From assembly GCF_014654365.1 (NCBI RefSeq), contig NZ_BNAY01000005.1, positions 496,001 through 560,000 on the forward strand: a DNA stretch of 64,000 nt. Direction: 5' to 3'. A model generated the notes under the pieces. The model saw nothing but the letters and a program-made list of their open reading frames with translations, made no database searches and had not been told where the DNA came from. This document shows, in pieces, positions 34,876 to 43,213 of this stretch (position 1 is its first letter; the number at the start of each line of letters is the position of its first letter). The translations under genes were made by a program, and so were the position numbers. Source of the DNA: Amycolatopsis oliviviridis (GTDB lineage Bacteria > Actinomycetota > Actinomycetes > Mycobacteriales > Pseudonocardiaceae).

Positions 34876-35271
34876 TCAACGAACGTTCCCGGCGACCCGT
34901 TCGACCCGCAGGCGGACGATCACCCGTTCGACTTCCGGGCCCTCCGGCGGGGCGTCTTTGCCGAGGTACTTGTGGCTGAGCGTCTTCGGCAACGTCTTCT
35001 CGGGATCCGGGGTGATCGTGACCGTGCCGCGCAGCTGCGTGTGCCGGTACGGGTTCTCCGCGTCGGTGATCGACACGCTCGCGCGAGGATCGCGACGGAG
35101 GTTTCGCACCTTCAGCCTGTCTTCGGTGGCGCTGAAGACCAGATCGCCGTCGTCGAGGCCCACCCAGATGACCGAGGTCTGCGGGCCGCCGTCGGCGTCC
35201 AGCGTGGCCACGGTCGCGAAGTTCTTGCCGTCCACCAGTTCGCGGACCGGTTCGGGAAGTGTGACTGCCAT
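34876..35271 (-). CDS. PPOX-class F420-dependent oxidoreductase (copy 2)
   Basis: A 131-residue paralogue of the preceding protein with the same length and motif order: FATVATLDADGGPQTSVIWV, RDPRASVSI and HTQLRGTVTI, and LSHKYLGKD near the C-terminus in both. Tandem duplication is likely. It precedes copy 1 in the transcription direction. F420 binding is inferred from the family. Confidence 0.85.
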   Translation of the reverse strand: MAVTLPEPVRELVDGKNFATVATLDADGGPQTSVIWVGLDDGDLVFSATEDRLKVRNLRRDPRASVSITDAENPYRHTQLRGTVTITPDPEKTLPKTLSHKYLGKDAPPEGPEVERVIVRLRVERVAGNVR

Positions 35272-35299
35272 GACAGCCCGAACCGGCTCCCGGCGCGGG

Positions 35300-35770
35300 C
35301 TATTCCTGCGACGGCAGCAGCAACGCCGTCGCGAACGCCGCGATGCCCTCGCCGCGTCCGGTCAGGCCGAGCCCGTCGGTCGTCGTCCCGGAGACGCTCA
35401 CCGGTCCGCCGACGGCCTCGCTCAGCACCTTCTGCGCCTCTTCGCGGCGCTTGCCGACGCGCGGCGCGTTGCCGACGATCTGGACGGTCGCGTTCCCGAC
35501 GGTCCAGCCGCCCGCCTCGACCAGGCGGCGCGCTTCGGCGAGGAACTCGACGCCGTGCTTGCCCGCCCACTTCGGATCACCGGTGCCGAACACCGCGCCG
35601 AGATCGCCGAGCCCGGCCGCGGACAGCAGCGCGTCGCACAACGCGTGCGCCGCGACGTCGCCGTCGGAATGCCCCGCGCAGCCGTCGACGCCGGGCCAGA
35701 GGAGACCGGCGATCCAGCACTCGCGGCCCGTTTCGATCGGATGGACGTCGACCCCGTTGCCGATCCTCAA
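35300..35770 (-). CDS. ispF: 2-C-methyl-D-erythritol 2,4-cyclodiphosphate synthase
   Basis: A 156-residue enzyme of the MEP isoprenoid pathway, converting CDP-methylerythritol phosphate to the cyclodiphosphate with loss of CMP. Metal ligands D8, H10 (GVDVH) and H42 (DVAAHALCDAL) are present, and TTTDGLGLTGRGEG near the C-terminus is the signature loop. Its start overlaps the ispD stop by 4 bp, the usual ispD-ispF arrangement. The protein looks fully normal, in contrast to the IspD beside it. Confidence 0.94.
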   Translation of the reverse strand: MRIGNGVDVHPIETGRECWIAGLLWPGVDGCAGHSDGDVAAHALCDALLSAAGLGDLGAVFGTGDPKWAGKHGVEFLAEARRLVEAGGWTVGNATVQIVGNAPRVGKRREEAQKVLSEAVGGPVSVSGTTTDGLGLTGRGEGIAAFATALLLPSQE

Positions 35771-36432
35771 AGCGTTTCCTCTTCTTCTCCGGCCACGGCG
35801 ATCGCTTCGGCCAGCTTGAGTTCGAACGAAGTGGTGACGCGCATCGCGTCGGGGTGCCCGGCGATGGTGTGCGCGCCGTCGAGAGACGGTTTATCGGCAT
35901 ACGAGAGAAAAGTCTCACGAGTGAAGCCGAGCGGGGTTTGCGCCGTACGCAGGTGTGCGCGGTCTTCGGTTCCCGTGATCACCTTCGCCGCCTCGGTCAC
36001 CTTCACGGTGTCCGCCATCGGCAGAACGGGAACCACGAAAGAAGAACCCGCACGGACAGCGTCCGCGACGGCACGGACCGTGTCCGCGGGAGTGAAAGCG
36101 CGCAAGGCGTCGTGCACGAGGATGACCGGATCCTCGGCGATTTCCGTTGCGACGGTGTCGAATACGTGCCGGAGTGACTGTCCGGGTACTATCCGGCATC
36201 GCTTGTCGAATCCGCTGTTCCCCAGACCGCCGAGAGCGGCCGAAAACAAATCAGCACACCGCTCGGGGGCCGCTACGACCACCAGATCGAGATCCGGCAG
36301 AGCGAGCAGCCCCCGCACAGTGTGCGTGAGTAGAGCTTCACCATTGACCGGCGCGAGAGCGAGCTCCGCGTCGGAGGCATGGTGTCGAACGACAGTGACG
36401 AACACGATTGTGCTCATATGGACGGTGCTCAT
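35767..36432 (-). CDS. ispD: IspD-like cytidylyltransferase with degenerate CTP loop
   Basis: A 221-residue homologue of 2-C-methyl-D-erythritol 4-phosphate cytidylyltransferase. It keeps the family's HDALRAFTPADTV, VPVLPMADTVK and RTAQTPLGF blocks and the C-terminal RVTTSFELKLAEAI. However, the N-terminal Gly-rich nucleotide loop (AAGxGxR) with its catalytic Arg/Lys is missing: the strand reads TIVFVTVVRHHASDAELALAPVNGEALL. The D(D)AS segment before the C-terminal strand is also shortened. Position beside ispF and carD fixes orthology. It may be inactive or altered. Two ATGs (36432, 36417) lie in a short direct repeat; neither has a ribosome-binding site. Confidence 0.8.
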   Translation of the reverse strand: MSTVHMSTIVFVTVVRHHASDAELALAPVNGEALLTHTVRGLLALPDLDLVVVAAPERCADLFSAALGGLGNSGFDKRCRIVPGQSLRHVFDTVATEIAEDPVILVHDALRAFTPADTVRAVADAVRAGSSFVVPVLPMADTVKVTEAAKVITGTEDRAHLRTAQTPLGFTRETFLSYADKPSLDGAHTIAGHPDAMRVTTSFELKLAEAIAVAGEEEETL

Positions 36433-36491
36433 ATGTGCGCGATCGTAGTGGTATCCCGCGCAGCCTCACCTGGCGTGGGACATCCGCCGGT

Positions 36492-36983
36492 TCAGACTGC
36501 CGCGGTTTCCAGAACTTCGTCGAGGAGGACTTCAGCCTTGTCCTCGTCGGTGCCCTCCGCGAGCGCGAGCTCGCTGACCAGAATTTGCCGCGCCTTCGCC
36601 AGCATGCGCTTCTCGCCGGCTGAAAGTCCGCGGTCCTTCTCTCGCCGCCAGAGGTCGCGCACCACTTCGGCCACCTTGTTCACATCGCCGGAGGCGAGCT
36701 TCTCAAGGTTGGCCTTGTACCGACGAGACCAGTTGGTGGGCTCTTCGGTGTGCGGAGCACGCAGAACGTCGAAAACCTTGTCCAGTCCTTCTTGCCCGAC
36801 GACATCACGAACACCGACGATCTCGGCGTTGTCAGCGGGCACGCGAACCGTAAGATCCCCTTGCGCGACTTTGAGGACGAGGTACTTCTTCTCCTCGCCC
36901 TTGATCACGCGGGTCTCGATGGCTTCGATGAGTGCGGCACCGTGGTGCGGGTAGACGACGGTCTCTCCGACCTTGAAAACCAT
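36492..36983 (-). CDS. carD: CarD-family RNA polymerase-binding transcription factor
   Basis: A 163-residue CarD/CdnL protein that binds the RNA polymerase beta subunit and stabilises open complexes, important at rRNA promoters. The N-terminal RNAP-interacting domain (1-60, VFKVGETVVYPHHGAALIEAIE) and the helical DNA-binding domain (LRAPHTEEPTNWSRRYKAN, KVAEVVRDLWRRE) are both intact and of normal length. GTG or ATG start after a purine-rich leader. It lies upstream of ispD-ispF as in M. tuberculosis (Rv3583c). Confidence 0.95.
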   Translation of the reverse strand: MVFKVGETVVYPHHGAALIEAIETRVIKGEEKKYLVLKVAQGDLTVRVPADNAEIVGVRDVVGQEGLDKVFDVLRAPHTEEPTNWSRRYKANLEKLASGDVNKVAEVVRDLWRREKDRGLSAGEKRMLAKARQILVSELALAEGTDEDKAEVLLDEVLETAAV

Positions 36984-37010
36984 GTGTCCTCTGCCCCTTT
37001 CGCTGAATTC

Positions 37011-37016
37011 ATCTTA
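37011..37016 (-). promoter_or_regulatory. Candidate -10 element for carD
   Basis: On the minus strand TAAGAT lies about 28 bases before the carD start and fits a sigma-A -10 hexamer in an otherwise GC-rich leader. No convincing -35 is seen. The remainder of the roughly 300-bp gap up to 37280 shows nothing else recognisable apart from a TTGACA at about 37094 on the plus strand. Confidence 0.35.
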
Positions 37017-37280
37017 GCACGTGCCGACGAGGCCCACCTAGCGGCCCGCGATCGTCGTCGCAGGTCAGCGGCCTGACGGTGGTCCGCCCGGGGGTTGACA
37101 AACCCAATTCGCCCGTGCTCATGCAGGTGAGAAGCGAACGATTTCCAAATCCTTTGTGGACGGTTGATCTTGGGCACGTCACCGCATTGGTGGCGTGTCA
37201 ACACGCACCGGGTTCTCCGCCCGCGAAGCCGCCCGGCTAGTCTTCGCGGTGAAGAGGCCGTGAGATGGAAGGACTCCGAC

Positions 37281-38009
37281 GTGAGGCTGCAGAATCGTCG
37301 CGTGTTCGGCGCAGGTGTGCTGGCGCTCGGCGCCGCGCTCGTGCTCGCCGGCTGCGGTGCTGGTCAGATCACCCAGACCGACTCGCAGCAGCCCGCGGTC
37401 AACGGGACGTACGCGCAGGCGAAGGACCTGGTGCTGCGGAACGCCGCGCTCCAGTTCCCGACCGAGGGGCAGGCGTACCCGGCCGGTTCCGCCGCGCCGC
37501 TGACGCTGACCATCGTGAACCAGGGCAAGCAGGACGACGAGCTCGTCTCGGTCTCCTCCGAGGCCGCCACCGGTGACGCCAAGATCACCGGCGCCAAGGC
37601 CGTCGTCGCGAGCCACGCGCTCGTGATCGGCCCGTCCGACGCGGTCGAGTCGACGAAGGAGGTCGCTCCGACGAGCGCCCCGTCCTCCGCGCCGGCGTCC
37701 TCGGGTGCCCCGTCGTCCTCCGGTGCTCCTTCGAACAGCGAGTCCGGCGCCCCGTCGTCGAGCGTCGCCGGGACGGTCACGCCGTCCGCGGGCCCCGAGT
37801 CGTCCGCGGCGCCGGGCGAGGTGGGCAAGGCCACGATCGTGCTGCAGGGCCTGAAGCAGCCGGTGTGGGCGGGCCAGACGATCAAGGTCACCTTCGTCTT
37901 CAAGAACTCCGGTTCGATCACGCTGGAACTGCCGGTCGCCGCGCCGTCGCACCCGGGCAGCCGGGCCCCGGCGCCGGAGAAGCCCAAGGCCGAGGGCGGC
38001 GGGCACTAA
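37281..38009 (+). CDS. Secreted lipoprotein (LpqE-like)
   Basis: A 242-residue lipoprotein: signal peptide with lipobox ALVLAGCG (Cys about 25), then a beta-rich domain (APLTLTIVNQG, ASHALVIGP) interrupted by a long Ser/Pro/Ala linker (about 130-185) and ending ATIVLQGLKQPVWAGQTIKVTFVFKNSG, a pattern seen in copper-chaperone PCu(A)C-like domains. GTG at 37281 with GGAAGGA upstream. Its place between carD and radA equals that of M. tuberculosis lpqE (Rv3584). Metal binding is not evident: no Met/His copper motif is seen. Confidence 0.75.
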   Translation: MRLQNRRVFGAGVLALGAALVLAGCGAGQITQTDSQQPAVNGTYAQAKDLVLRNAALQFPTEGQAYPAGSAAPLTLTIVNQGKQDDELVSVSSEAATGDAKITGAKAVVASHALVIGPSDAVESTKEVAPTSAPSSAPASSGAPSSSGAPSNSESGAPSSSVAGTVTPSAGPESSAAPGEVGKATIVLQGLKQPVWAGQTIKVTFVFKNSGSITLELPVAAPSHPGSRAPAPEKPKAEGGGH

Positions 38010-38016
38010 GTCTCGT

Positions 38017-38075
38017 AAGTACATGAAGGCCCCCTTCCTTGCGCCTAGGTACAGGAAGGGGGCCTTCATGTACTT
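38017..38075. terminator. Perfect inverted repeat (23-bp arms)
   Basis: Perfect arms (38017-38039 and 38053-38075), with core GAAGGCCCCCTTCC pairing to GGAAGGGGGCCTTC, enclose a 13-base loop. It starts 7 bases after the lipoprotein stop and ends 43 bases before radA, so it is positioned to end the lipoprotein transcript; radA would then need its own promoter. Confidence 0.7.
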
Positions 38076-38118
38076 GTCGCTCCCCGGGTTTGTCGGTGGT
38101 GGCCGCTAGCCTCGCGGA

Positions 38119-39477
38119 GTGGTCAAGAAAGGCAGTACCTACCGCTGCGGCGAGTGCGGGTACGAGGCGCCGAAGTGGGTCGGGCGCTGTCCTGAATGTC
38201 AGGCGTGGGGAACCCTCGAAGAACGCGGCGACGCCCGTCCCGCGATAGCCAGGGTCGCCGCCGGCGCACCCAGCGCTCCCGCGCGCCCGATCGGCGAGGT
38301 CGACGTCGAGACGGCGCGGGCCAAGCCCACCGGAGTCTCCGAACTGGACCGGGTGCTCGGCGGCGGGTTCGTGCCGGGCGCGGTCATCCTGCTCGCCGGG
38401 GAGCCCGGTGTCGGCAAGTCGACCCTCCTGCTGGAGGTCGCCTATCAATGGGCGGCCACCGCGGGCCGCGCGCTGTACGTCACCGGTGAGGAGTCGGCCG
38501 GGCAGGTGCGCCTGCGCGCCGAACGCACCGGCAACGTCCACGACGAGATGTTCCTCGCGGCCGAGAGCGACCTCTCGGCGATCCTGGGCCACGTCGACGC
38601 GGTCAAGCCGGGCGTGCTGATCGTCGACTCGGTCCAGACCATGGCCTCGCCACAGGTGGAGGGCGCGCCGGGCGGGGTCACCCAGGTCCGCGCGGTCACC
38701 TCCGGGCTGGTCGCGCTGGCCAAGGAACGCGGACTGCCGATCGTCCTGGTCGGCCACGTCACGAAGGACGGTTCGGTCGCCGGGCCTCGCGTGTTGGAGC
38801 ACCTCGTCGACGTCGTCCTCCAGTTCGAGGGCGACAAGCATTCGACGCTGCGGATGCTGCGCGGGATCAAGAACCGCTTCGGCGCCGCCGACGAGATCGG
38901 CTGCTTCGAACTCGTCGAGGAGGGCATCGTCGGCGTGCCCGACCCGTCGGGCCTGTTCCTCAGCCACACCTCCGAGCCGGTCGCCGGCACCGCCGTCACG
39001 GTGACCATGGAGGGCAAGCGGCCGCTGCTGGGCGAGGTCCAGGCGCTGGTCTCGGCGACCCAGTCGCCCCAGCCCCGGCGCGCGGTGAGCGGGCTCGATT
39101 CGGCGCGTGTCGCGATGGTGCTGGCCGTGGTCGAGAAGCGCGCGAACATCAAGGTCGGCGACAAGGACGTCTACGTGGCGACGGTCGGCGGAATGAAGAT
39201 CACCGAGCCCGGCATCGACCTCGCGGTGGTGCTGGCCCTGATCTCGTCCGCCAGGGACACCCCGCTCTCGCCCAAACTCGTCGCGATGGGCGAGGTCGGG
39301 CTGTCGGGCGAGGTCCGGCGGGTACCGAGCGTCGGGCGGCGGCTCGCGGAGGCCGCCCGGCTCGGCTTCACCTACGCGCTGGTGCCGCCGGACTCCGGCA
39401 AGATCCCGCCCGGGATCCGGGTACTGGAGGTGGCCGACGTCGGAAGCGCGCTGAACGCCGCCAAGCACGCTCGTTAG
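38119..39477 (+). CDS. radA: DNA repair protein RadA
   Basis: A 452-residue RecA-like helicase that promotes branch migration in recombinational repair. The N-terminal zinc finger (CGECGYEAPKWVGRCPEC), Walker A GEPGVGKST (about 95-103), the RadA-specific KNRFGAADE motif and the C-terminal Lon-protease-like domain are all present. GTG start, weak ribosome-binding site. In mycobacteria and many actinomycetes radA is followed by disA; here the next gene is on the opposite strand and unrelated. Confidence 0.94.
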   Translation: MVKKGSTYRCGECGYEAPKWVGRCPECQAWGTLEERGDARPAIARVAAGAPSAPARPIGEVDVETARAKPTGVSELDRVLGGGFVPGAVILLAGEPGVGKSTLLLEVAYQWAATAGRALYVTGEESAGQVRLRAERTGNVHDEMFLAAESDLSAILGHVDAVKPGVLIVDSVQTMASPQVEGAPGGVTQVRAVTSGLVALAKERGLPIVLVGHVTKDGSVAGPRVLEHLVDVVLQFEGDKHSTLRMLRGIKNRFGAADEIGCFELVEEGIVGVPDPSGLFLSHTSEPVAGTAVTVTMEGKRPLLGEVQALVSATQSPQPRRAVSGLDSARVAMVLAVVEKRANIKVGDKDVYVATVGGMKITEPGIDLAVVLALISSARDTPLSPKLVAMGEVGLSGEVRRVPSVGRRLAEAARLGFTYALVPPDSGKIPPGIRVLEVADVGSALNAAKHAR

Positions 39478-40634
39478 GGCGGCCCGCCGTCGTCGGTGAC
39501 CACGACCGACATCGCCGTGTCGAACGAGGCCGTCTCCGGCCCGCCCGGCTCGGCCGGGTTCGGGGTGGCACGGTTCCGCACGACCTGCGCCGTCGCGAGG
39601 TCGACGACGAACGTCCTGGTCCGGTCGGGCAGCGTGATGGAGAAGGAAACGCCAGGACGGTTGTCGGGTGTGGTCACGCTCGTGTCGACCGTGACACCCG
39701 GAACCCGCGCGAGCGCCTTGCACAGGGCCACCCGGAGATCGCCGAAACCGTGCCCCAGCCGCAGGGCGCCGAACACCATCTCGAAGATCTCGGGTGCCGT
39801 GTTCGCCTCGTCGAGGCGCTGCCCGGAGCGGTTGTCGTGGCGGAGCCGGTCGAGCAGTTTCGTCGGGTCGGCGGGGAGCTCGGCGAGGAACTCCTTCGAC
39901 GGGTTCGTCCAGCCGCTTCCCGGTGGGTTCCGCCGGGTCGAGACCGGCGGCTCCGGCACATTCGGCGTGGTCGTGGTCGATAGGGGCGGGGCCATCGGGC
40001 TCGAGGTGGTTTGAGGCGTGGGCGGTCCCCAGGAGCCTTCCCAGCCCGTTTCGATCGTCGCGCCCGGGATCAGGTCGCCGTGTGACTTCGCCATCTCGTA
40101 GTTGCCCTTGATCCAGCGGATCTCGCCGGTCCGGGTGAACCGCGTCCGGGTCCCCCGGTCTCTCGCCGACGGAAACCATCGCTCGAGGATCTCGTGGGTC
40201 TGATAGACCACTCCGCTCCTCTTGCCGAATCGCGTCGTCCAGACCGACTCGGTGAGCAGCCGGTACTGACCGTCGGCCAGGGGGACATCGGCGCCGCGGA
40301 GGTACTTGAGCACGTCATCGTCCGACGCGACGGTCGCCGGGGCCGCGGGGTCCTGGCCGGTGCCGCCGATGAAGGCGTTCGTGGCGACGATCCCGCCGCC
40401 GGACACCAGCGCCGCGGCGGCCGCGGCCGCGATCCATCGCCACGCGCCGGTGCGTTTTTTTGCCGGGGGCGCCGTGACCGGGAACTCCGCCTCGGGCTCG
40501 CCCGCCGCGCGCAGGAGCGTGGCCCTGGCACGGGCCAACTCGTCCTGCCGGGTTTCCGGCCCGGAATGGAGGTCGGCCAGCGCCTCGTCGAGTTCGGCTT
40601 CGGACCACACCTTCCTGATGCTATCGCCGTGCAC
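39474..40634 (-). CDS. CU044_5270-family membrane protein (putative ECF sigma partner)
   Basis: A 386-residue protein with a cytoplasmic N-terminus (about 1-75, Arg/Glu rich), one transmembrane helix (WRWIAAAAAAALVSGGGIVAT) and a large extracytoplasmic domain with a Thr/Pro linker. Members of this family are regularly encoded after ECF sigma factors, and here the gene overlaps the sigma gene by 14 bp, so a role as its anti-sigma or sensor is likely. The GTG at 40634 has GGAGG 6-7 bases upstream. Confidence 0.75.
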   Translation of the reverse strand: MHGDSIRKVWSEAELDEALADLHSGPETRQDELARARATLLRAAGEPEAEFPVTAPPAKKRTGAWRWIAAAAAAALVSGGGIVATNAFIGGTGQDPAAPATVASDDDVLKYLRGADVPLADGQYRLLTESVWTTRFGKRSGVVYQTHEILERWFPSARDRGTRTRFTRTGEIRWIKGNYEMAKSHGDLIPGATIETGWEGSWGPPTPQTTSSPMAPPLSTTTTPNVPEPPVSTRRNPPGSGWTNPSKEFLAELPADPTKLLDRLRHDNRSGQRLDEANTAPEIFEMVFGALRLGHGFGDLRVALCKALARVPGVTVDTSVTTPDNRPGVSFSITLPDRTRTFVVDLATAQVVRNRATPNPAEPGGPETASFDTAMSVVVTDDGGPP

Positions 40635-41253
40635 TTTCGCCCTCCTCCTCATGCCTCGAATCGTCCTTTGTGGACTTTGTGGTCATCTCCGGTGCGTTGG
40701 CGCGCAACCATCTTCTGATCCGGTGCAGTCTTGATCTGACGGTCCCGGCGGGAATCCCGAGCGCCTCGGCCACCTCGCCGGGGTCCAGGCCCGCCCAGGA
40801 GACCAGCAGCAGGGTGTCGCGGTCCGCGACGCTCAGTTCGGCCAGCGCGCCCGCCAGCTGGGCCGCGCGGGACTGCGCGTCGACCCGCTCGGCGACGCGG
40901 CCGTCGTGCCCGGCCGAGACCACCTGGTCGGTGGCCGCGAGCCGTGCCGTCGCGTTGAGCGCGCGGGTCTCGGTGCGGACGTGGTGCCTGAGCAGGTTGG
41001 TCGCGATGCCGTAGAGCCACGCCCGGGCCGTCCCGGCCTCCGGGCGGTACGTCTCCCGCCGCCGGAGCGCCACGAGGAACGTCTCGGCGACGAGGTCGTG
41101 CGCGGTCTCGGTGCCGACGCGGCGCGCGAGATAGCGCTGGAGCGGGGCCGCGTGGGCGTCGAAGAGCATGCCGAAGACGGGCGCGGGGTCGGGACCGCCG
41201 AGATCCGGCCTGTCCGGCCCGTGCGAGCCGGCCTGCTCGTGATCGTTCTTCAT
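40621..41253 (-). CDS. ECF-type RNA polymerase sigma factor
   Basis: A 210-residue sigma-70 family factor with region 2 (MLFDAHAAPLQRYLARR...AWLYGIATNLLRHHVR) and region 4 (LSVADRDTLLLVSWAGLDPGEVAEALGIPAGTVRSRLHRIR). There is no region 3 or 1.1, as expected for ECF sigmas. ATG at 41253. It is translationally overlapped by the membrane partner gene, the classic sigma/anti-sigma layout. Target genes are unknown. Confidence 0.88.
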   Translation of the reverse strand: MKNDHEQAGSHGPDRPDLGGPDPAPVFGMLFDAHAAPLQRYLARRVGTETAHDLVAETFLVALRRRETYRPEAGTARAWLYGIATNLLRHHVRTETRALNATARLAATDQVVSAGHDGRVAERVDAQSRAAQLAGALAELSVADRDTLLLVSWAGLDPGEVAEALGIPAGTVRSRLHRIRRWLRANAPEMTTKSTKDDSRHEEEGESARR

Positions 41254-41420
41254 CACCTGCACGATCGCTATTGCCCGAAGGCCCCCAGAGCGTTCATCCG
41301 ATCCTACTTTCGTCGTGGGCCGATCAGGGCAGGCACGGGTCGAGATCAAGACAAAAGTGTCCGGACGGGCAATCCTGTTCACTATTCACCATTGAAAAGT
41401 GAAACTGGGGAAGGATTACC

Positions 41421-42086
41421 ATGCGTCGACTCAGGACCGCGGTCGTCGCCGCTCTCGCGGTGTCCGCACTGATCACCGCTCCGGCGGTGGCCGTCGCTCA
41501 ATCCGAAAATGTCGTACCCGCGCCTGACTTCGTGAAGGCGATGGCGCCGCCCGCCAAGGTCGAAGGGGTCAGGGCGGCCGCCGAACTCAACATCCAGTAC
41601 CAGATCCAGGAGACCGGGTACTGGTGCGGCCCGGCCGCCACCCGGATCGCCATCTCGGCCAAGAACGGCAATCCGCCGAGCCAGCAGCAGCTCGCGAACG
41701 AGCTCCCGACCACCACCAACGGCACCGACTGGATCGGCCAGGTCACCCGCGTCCTCAACGCCCACATCGGCGGCGGCTGGTACGAGACCAAGGAGATGCC
41801 GAACGACCCGCCGACCCAGGCGCAGCGTGACCTGCTCTGGCGCGACATCGTGCTGGACGTCGACAAGGGCTACGCGATCGTCGCGAACATCGTCGCCCCG
41901 GCGAACAACCACCCGCCGGGCTACCCGAACTACACGATCTACCACTACTTCACGATCATCGGCTACAACAGCGACAACATGACCGTGAAGATCGCCGACC
42001 CGGCCAACTTCGGCGGCAACCAGATCTACTGGCTCACCTTCAACCAGCTCGCCACCCTGATCCCGCCGAAGGGTTACTCGGCCTGA
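41421..42086 (+). CDS. Secreted C39-family peptidase-like protein
   Basis: A 221-residue exported protein: Sec signal peptide (1 to about 26, ending AVAVAQ) and a papain-like C39 domain. The putative catalytic Cys69 lies in TGYWCGPAA, His175 in YHYFTIIGY and Asp193 in IADPAN. No ABC transporter is linked, so this is the stand-alone secreted type seen in actinobacteria, whose substrates are unknown. ATG start with GGGGAAGGA upstream. Confidence 0.8.
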   Translation: MRRLRTAVVAALAVSALITAPAVAVAQSENVVPAPDFVKAMAPPAKVEGVRAAAELNIQYQIQETGYWCGPAATRIAISAKNGNPPSQQQLANELPTTTNGTDWIGQVTRVLNAHIGGGWYETKEMPNDPPTQAQRDLLWRDIVLDVDKGYAIVANIVAPANNHPPGYPNYTIYHYFTIIGYNSDNMTVKIADPANFGGNQIYWLTFNQLATLIPPKGYSA

Positions 42087-42097
42087 TCCTCGTCGCG

Positions 42098-42196
42098 TTT
42101 CGTCCTCTGCTTGCGGTACTTGCGTGTGCAAGGACCGCAAGCAGAGGACTGATTGCGGTAGTCGGGTAAGCGAACTACCGCAAGCAGAGGACGAAA
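42098..42196. repeat. Nested inverted repeat with three copies of a 16-21-bp element
   Basis: Element A at 42098-42118 (TTTCGTCCTCTGCTTGCGG plus TA) is perfectly complementary to element C at 42176-42196. A third copy, B (ACCGCAAGCAGAGGAC, 42134-42149), lies between in the same orientation as C. GCGGTAGT/ACTACCGC arms (42155-42181) can also pair. A can therefore form a hairpin with either B or C. It separates two secreted-protein genes. Confidence 0.75.
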
Positions 42197-42243
42197 TGTC
42201 GGGTTGTACGAATCTTGTACGAGGGGGCGGGAGGGTGCCCGAC

Positions 42244-43200
42244 ATGCGCATCAAGACGCTCGGTCTGCTGGCCGCCTCGCTGCTGGCCCTCATCGCCGCG
42301 CCGGCCCAGGCCGCCGACGGCAACCCCCTTGAGAAGACCAACGGCTTCTACGTCGACCCGAACTCCAACCCCGCGGTCTGGGTGAAGGACCACCCGGGCG
42401 GCACCGCCGACAAGATCAAGGCCGCCATCTCCACGAAGGCGGGCGCGCGCTGGTTCGGCAACTGGAGCGGCGACGTCAAGAAGGCCGTCGACGGCTACAC
42501 CTACGCCGCCGACGTGGCCGACAAGCTGCCGATCCTGGTCGCCTACAACATCCCCGGCCGTGACTGCGGCGGTCACTCCGGCGGCGGCGCGGGCAGCCCG
42601 GAGGCGTACCGGACCTGGATCTCGAACTTCGCCGACGGCATCGGCGGCAAGCCCGCGGTCGTCGTCATCGAGCCGGACGCGCTCGCGCAGGTCGACTGCC
42701 TGCCCACCGGTGAGCGCCAGACCCGCCTCGACCTGCTCAAGTACGCCGCGGAGCAGTTCGCGGCCAAGGCCCCGAACACCTGGGCGTACATGGACGGCGG
42801 CAACTCGACCTGGATCCCCGCCGCCACCATGGCCGACCGGCTCAACGCCGTCGGGGTGAAGTCGATCCGCGGTCTCGCGATCAACGTGTCGAACTACAAG
42901 ACCACCACCGACTCGGCGAACTACGGCAAGGCGGTCAGCGCCGCGCTGTCGAGCAAGTACGGCTACACCAAGCCGTTCGTCATCGACACGAGCCGCAACG
43001 GCAACGGCCCGCTCGGCTCCGAGTGGTGCAACCCGGCCGGTCGCAAGCTCGGGACGCCCTCGCAGACCGGTGGCGGCGCCGAGATGCTGCTCTGGGTCAA
43101 GGTGCCCGGTGACTCCGACGGCAAGTGCGGGATCGCGCCGAACGTCGAAGCCGGTCAGTTCAGCTCCGATCTGGCCCTGCGCCTGATCAGCGGGACCTGA
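42244..43200 (+). CDS. Secreted GH6 family cellulase (endoglucanase/cellobiohydrolase)
   Basis: A 318-residue secreted glycoside hydrolase family 6 enzyme cutting beta-1,4-glucan with inversion. Signal peptide about 1-24. The motif YNIPGRDCGG holds Asp107, the catalytic acid is likely Asp145 in VVIEPDALAQ, and the WVKVPGDSDG stretch near the C-terminus is typical. There is no cellulose-binding module. ATG at 42244 with GGGAGG 9 bases upstream. Confidence 0.9.
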   Translation: MRIKTLGLLAASLLALIAAPAQAADGNPLEKTNGFYVDPNSNPAVWVKDHPGGTADKIKAAISTKAGARWFGNWSGDVKKAVDGYTYAADVADKLPILVAYNIPGRDCGGHSGGGAGSPEAYRTWISNFADGIGGKPAVVVIEPDALAQVDCLPTGERQTRLDLLKYAAEQFAAKAPNTWAYMDGGNSTWIPAATMADRLNAVGVKSIRGLAINVSNYKTTTDSANYGKAVSAALSSKYGYTKPFVIDTSRNGNGPLGSEWCNPAGRKLGTPSQTGGGAEMLLWVKVPGDSDGKCGIAPNVEAGQFSSDLALRLISGT

Positions 43201-43213
43201 CCCGCCTCCAGCC

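Noticed and set aside
37918..40179. A 753-codon minus-strand open frame
   Set aside because: Antisense to RadA and partly a frameshifted shadow of the CU044_5270-like gene.
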